In this document: positions 63,400 through 64,000 of the stretch, one piece after another
Position numbering within the stretch: position 1 is the first letter of the stretch
Layout: each line of letters begins with the position of its first letter
Source: Cristatella mucedo
Taxonomy: Eukaryota > Bryozoa > Phylactolaemata > Cristatellidae
Length of the DNA stretch: 64,000 nucleotides
Assembly (NCBI GenBank): GCA_009760855.2
Contig: WPIO01000057.1
Span: 1,046,501-1,110,500, forward strand
Direction: 5' to 3'
Program-made: the position numbers and the translations under genes
The notes under the pieces: model-generated
Databases searched by the model: none
Seen by the model: the letters and a program-made list of their open reading frames with translations, nothing else
Told to the model about the DNA's origin: nothing

Positions 63400-63880
63400 T
63401 GCCACGAGTTTTCCATCCGTCCCATAAATCGATCAGTCGTCGCCAGACTAGTGCGAAAGGACGGTCGCTGTCTCGCTCCGCTGTTCCGCTTACAAGAGTG
63501 GGCACCGCGCGGCCAATCCGCCGCCGCCAGCGACAGCGGCGGCCGAGCGGCCGCGCGGCCGCCGCTGAGAGCACAGAGAACTCGTCCTCTGCGCCTCTCC
63601 AGCGATCCGTAGCGAACCAACCGTACAAGCTTAGTGGCCGCCGTGCATTCCCACTGCGACGACAACGCGCGGGCCACGAGCGCTTGCGCTGCAATGCGCG
63701 CCGTCCGCTTCTCGCCGCAGCCTCGCAGCGGCAGCCTCGCAGCCTGCAGCGTCGCGCCGGCAAGCCGCCGGCTACTGGCGCCCCCCCCCCCCCGTTATTT
63801 CCTCGGGCCTCGCGGAGGCGGTCCTGATTTAATTTAGACGCTCGCCGCGTCTCCGCCGCGGCGGTCCGCTCAAGCTAAGT
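63400..63880. other. GC-rich region at the window edge, unassigned
   Basis: CpG-dense, with a 12-14 bp C run (about 63781-63793). Frames on both strands are Arg/Ala/Pro-rich and unrecognised. It may be a promoter or first exon of a gene beyond the window. Confidence 0.3.
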
Positions 63881-63926
63881 ACACGCAAGGACCTTGACAT
63901 TGACGTTCGACATTATCTTCCTCCTT

Positions 63927-63975
63927 CTTACATCTAAATAATTATAATAATCTTAAGAATTAATTTAGATGTAAG
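63927..63975. repeat. 13-bp inverted repeat, 23-nt AT-rich loop
   Basis: CTTACATCTAAAT (63927-63939) and ATTTAGATGTAAG (63963-63975). Confidence 0.95.
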
Positions 63976-64000
63976 CTATCGCTTCTAAAAGCTACGACAG

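Overview
The window is animal nuclear DNA. Both recognisable gene models are split by GT-AG introns, GC-rich 5' ends alternate with AT-richer stretches, and most of the remaining sequence is decayed CR1/L2-like LINEs, tRNA-derived SINEs, Tc1/mariner remnants and long dinucleotide microsatellites. Nothing bacterial or viral was seen. The repeats suggest an invertebrate (protostome or other non-vertebrate metazoan), but the sequence alone does not fix the phylum.

Layout. Positions 1-980 are GC-rich and unassigned, with a regulatory-looking cluster at 803-844. Positions 980-11700 are almost all LINE and SINE debris, including an endonuclease/RT copy that later insertions have broken. A one-exon KLHDC3-like kelch gene lies on the minus strand at 12357-13442, and a truncated 5' copy of it lies at 17791-17935. 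Positions 14558-20000 are LINE-rich and include a clean nested insertion. Positions 20000-23600 are mostly unassigned, with one GC-rich island and a copy of a two-copy repeat.

DNAJC9 (plus strand, 5 exons, 24143-32392) and an SLC9B2/NHA2-type Na+/H+ antiporter gene (minus strand, 10 coding exons, 55959 down to 32960) are convergent. Their stop codons lie about 570 bp apart. I derived both gene models by hand from splice sites and reading phase. Each adds up to an intact frame: 303 codons plus stop for DNAJC9 and 494 codons plus stop for SLC9B2. The long introns carry most of the transposons and microsatellites, including a nearly full-length dead Tc1-like element with intact terminal repeats (42411-43941) and a 13-copy 20-bp minisatellite. 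Positions 56-64 kb are repeats plus GC-rich stretches with no gene I could name.

The two named genes have separate jobs. DNAJC9 is a J-domain histone H3-H4 co-chaperone. SLC9B2 is a membrane cation/proton exchanger. Nothing suggests they work together beyond a shared 3' end. The most unusual points are: a divergent KLHDC3-like protein that keeps a perfect BC-box/Cul2-box while losing most kelch glycine pairs; an Asn codon in place of the catalytic Asp of RT motif A in all three LINE-A copies that cover it; and a tRNA-SINE family whose tail looks like the LINE-A 3' hairpin. In the entries below, 'LINE-A' and 'LINE-B' are local names for two CR1/L2-like families, and 'SINE-1' and 'SINE-2' for two tRNA-derived families. 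Repeat boundaries are by eye, usually good to about 10-30 bp.
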